The notes below the pieces were generated by a model, which made no database searches, had not been told where the DNA came from, and saw only the letters and a program-made list of their open reading frames with translations. This document shows, piece by piece, positions 5,101 through 6,194 of a DNA stretch of 6,194 nt (its first letter is position 1; every line of letters starts with the position of its first letter). This stretch comes from Chloroflexota bacterium (lineage in GTDB: Bacteria > Chloroflexota > Anaerolineae > Caldilineales > Caldilineaceae). The stretch is taken from assembly GCA_016199425.1 (NCBI GenBank), contig JACQGT010000325.1:1-6194 (forward strand), in the 5' to 3' direction. Both the position numbers and the translations under genes were made by a program.

Positions 5101-6036
5101 ATAGATGACAGAGAGTCCAAAACAGTCTGCGCCATTGGCCTGGATGTGGGCGGCACGAAGATTGCGGGCGGGCTGGTGGCGCGGGCCACGGGAGAGGTGC
5201 TGCTGCGCCGGGTGATTCCCACCGCGCCGGAGCGGGGCGGGCAGGCGGTGCTGGACGACTGTCTGGCCCTGGCCGGGGGGCTGCTGGCCGACGGGGCGGC
5301 ACAGGGATATGCCGTGCAGGGCATCGGCGTGGGTGTGGCCGAACTGGTCGATCTCGACGGGAACGTGACCAGCGCACACACAATCGACTGGCGGGGCGTG
5401 CCTGTGCAAGCCGCCTTTGCCCGGCTGGCCCCGGCGCTTGTGGAATCCGACGCCCGTGCGCCCGCCCTGGCCGAAGGGATGTACGGGGCGGGGCGGCCCT
5501 ACCGCATCTTCTGCTACGTGACCGTCGGCACGGGCATCAGCTCCTGTCTGGTGCAAGATGGCCGCCCCTACGCCGGGGCCCGGGGCAACGCGCTGGTTCT
5601 GGCGACGATGCCCCTTTCGACGATCTGCACCGTCTGCGGCGCTGAACTGCACCCGGTTCTGGAAGAGTTCGCATCCGGCCCGGCGCTGGTGGCCCGCTAC
5701 AATCGGCAGGGCGGCCAGGCAGTGGAACGGGGCGAGGCGGTCCTGGCCGCGGCGGCGGGCGATGCGGTGGCGGTAGAGATTGTCGGCTCTGCTGGGGATG
5801 CCCTGGGCAGCAGCGTGGCCTTTCTGGTCAATGTACTGGACCCGGAGGCGATGATTGTCGGCGGCGGGCTGGGTATGGCTGGTGGACTCTACTGGGAGCG
5901 CTTTGTGGCAAGCACACGCCAGCACATCTACGCGGAAAACAGCCGGGGACTGCCCATCCTCCACGCATCGTTGGGGGTGGATGCCGGGCTGGTGGGCGCG
6001 GCCGCAGCCATCTTTCAACGCATAGAGACGATTTGA
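5068..6036 (+). CDS. ROK-family protein, sugar kinase-like
   Basis: A 322-residue cytoplasmic protein of ROK kinase length. The N-terminal phosphate motif GLDVGGTKIAGGLV (24-37, DxGGTK at 26-31) and the putative catalytic Asp128 in ESDARAPALAEG are intact. GTGIS (154-158), DPEAMIVGGGLG (258-269) and the closing GVDAGLVGAAAA are also typical. It has no N-terminal helix-turn-helix, so it is kinase-like rather than a ROK repressor. The canonical ROK signature ExGH followed by CxCGxxGCxE is altered: GARGNALVLA replaces GxxGExGH, and only CTVCG (C187, C190) plus H195 remain near LEEFASG. Sugar and zinc binding may therefore differ, and activity is uncertain. Translation likely starts at TTG 5068, overlapping the cupin stop, with residues 2-14 coming from a repeat. 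The expected reaction is ATP-dependent phosphorylation of a hexose or amino sugar (family knowledge). Confidence 0.85.
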   Translation: MTRIDRIFTDRIDDRESKTVCAIGLDVGGTKIAGGLVARATGEVLLRRVIPTAPERGGQAVLDDCLALAGGLLADGAAQGYAVQGIGVGVAELVDLDGNVTSAHTIDWRGVPVQAAFARLAPALVESDARAPALAEGMYGAGRPYRIFCYVTVGTGISSCLVQDGRPYAGARGNALVLATMPLSTICTVCGAELHPVLEEFASGPALVARYNRQGGQAVERGEAVLAAAAGDAVAVEIVGSAGDALGSSVAFLVNVLDPEAMIVGGGLGMAGGLYWERFVASTRQHIYAENSRGLPILHASLGVDAGLVGAAAAIFQRIETI

Positions 6037-6060
6037 ATTACCCCGTAACTACTCAGGACT

Positions 6061-6186
6061 AGCGCAGGTTGAGTAGGCTGGGGCTGTTTCCAGCCGTATC
6101 GAAACCAAGCGGGTAGGAAGCCCAGACTCGTCACCCGTTCGCTTGATTTCGATACGCCTCGCAGACTCGGCTACTCAATCTGCGCT
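6061..6186. repeat. Long imperfect inverted repeat downstream of the ROK gene
   Basis: Outer arms AGCGCAGGTTGAGTAG (6061-6076) and CTACTCAATCTGCGCT (6171-6186) pair at 15 of 16 positions. Inner arms GTATCGAAACCAAGC (6096-6110) and GCTTGATTTCGATAC (6141-6155) pair at 14 of 15. The left half has its own hairpin, GGCTGG/CCAGCC (6076-6081, 6090-6095). The GGTTGAGTAG...GTATCGAAACC wording resembles dispersed intergenic palindromes I know best from Actinobacteria. There is no U-run, so it is not a standard terminator, though the RNA could fold and stop or stabilise the operon transcript. Confidence 0.7.
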
Positions 6187-6194
6187 CACTGGTC

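Noticed and set aside
5014..6018. Minus-strand open frame of 334 codons
   Set aside because: It is antisense to the ROK gene, which has clear family motifs; the reverse translation is His/Arg/Gly-rich with no domain.
6076..6095. Hairpin GGCTGG/CCAGCC as an intrinsic terminator
   Set aside because: No U-run follows; it is better explained as part of the long inverted repeat.

Overview
The window is GC-rich bacterial DNA, dense in genes and in small palindromic or tandem repeats. Codon choice, the protein families and the abundance of short repeat families suggest an Anaerolineae/Caldilineae-like member of Chloroflexota. That assignment is an inference; no marker gene is present.

Layout: positions 1-1822 (minus strand) hold the N-terminal 607 codons of a large SNF2-family helicase of the bacterial HelZ/YwqA type. 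Its ATPase core lies beyond the left edge. The reading frame is open throughout and has absorbed three short palindromic repeat insertions in frame. A 315-bp divergent intergenic region (1823-2137) carries a near-leaderless promoter for the helicase, purine-rich and direct repeats, and a strong sigma70-type promoter with an overlapping GntR/HutC-type operator facing right.

From 2138 to 6036, four plus-strand genes form a probable sugar-utilisation operon: a GntR/HutC (UTRA) repressor, a Gfo/Idh/MocA oxidoreductase, a two-domain cupin protein and a ROK-family sugar kinase-like protein. The last three are translationally coupled (TAATG and TTGA overlaps). The regulator and oxidoreductase are separated by a 132-bp inverted-repeat (MITE-like) element. 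Half of that element recurs at the cupin/ROK junction, where it supplies the cupin stop codon and the ROK ribosome binding site, start codon and first residues.

Working model (inference): the repressor binds a NagR/DasR-like site at its own promoter and releases it when a phosphorylated (amino)sugar is present. The oxidoreductase, cupin and ROK protein then act on that sugar or a derivative, as dehydrogenase/epimerase, isomerase or accessory protein, and kinase. No transporter is seen, so the substrate cannot be named. The window ends in an imperfect long inverted repeat (6061-6186). I found no tRNA, rRNA, CRISPR array or transposase. No clearly new defence or mobile system is visible; the most unusual signal is the repeated use of mobile palindromes as coding and gene-boundary sequence.
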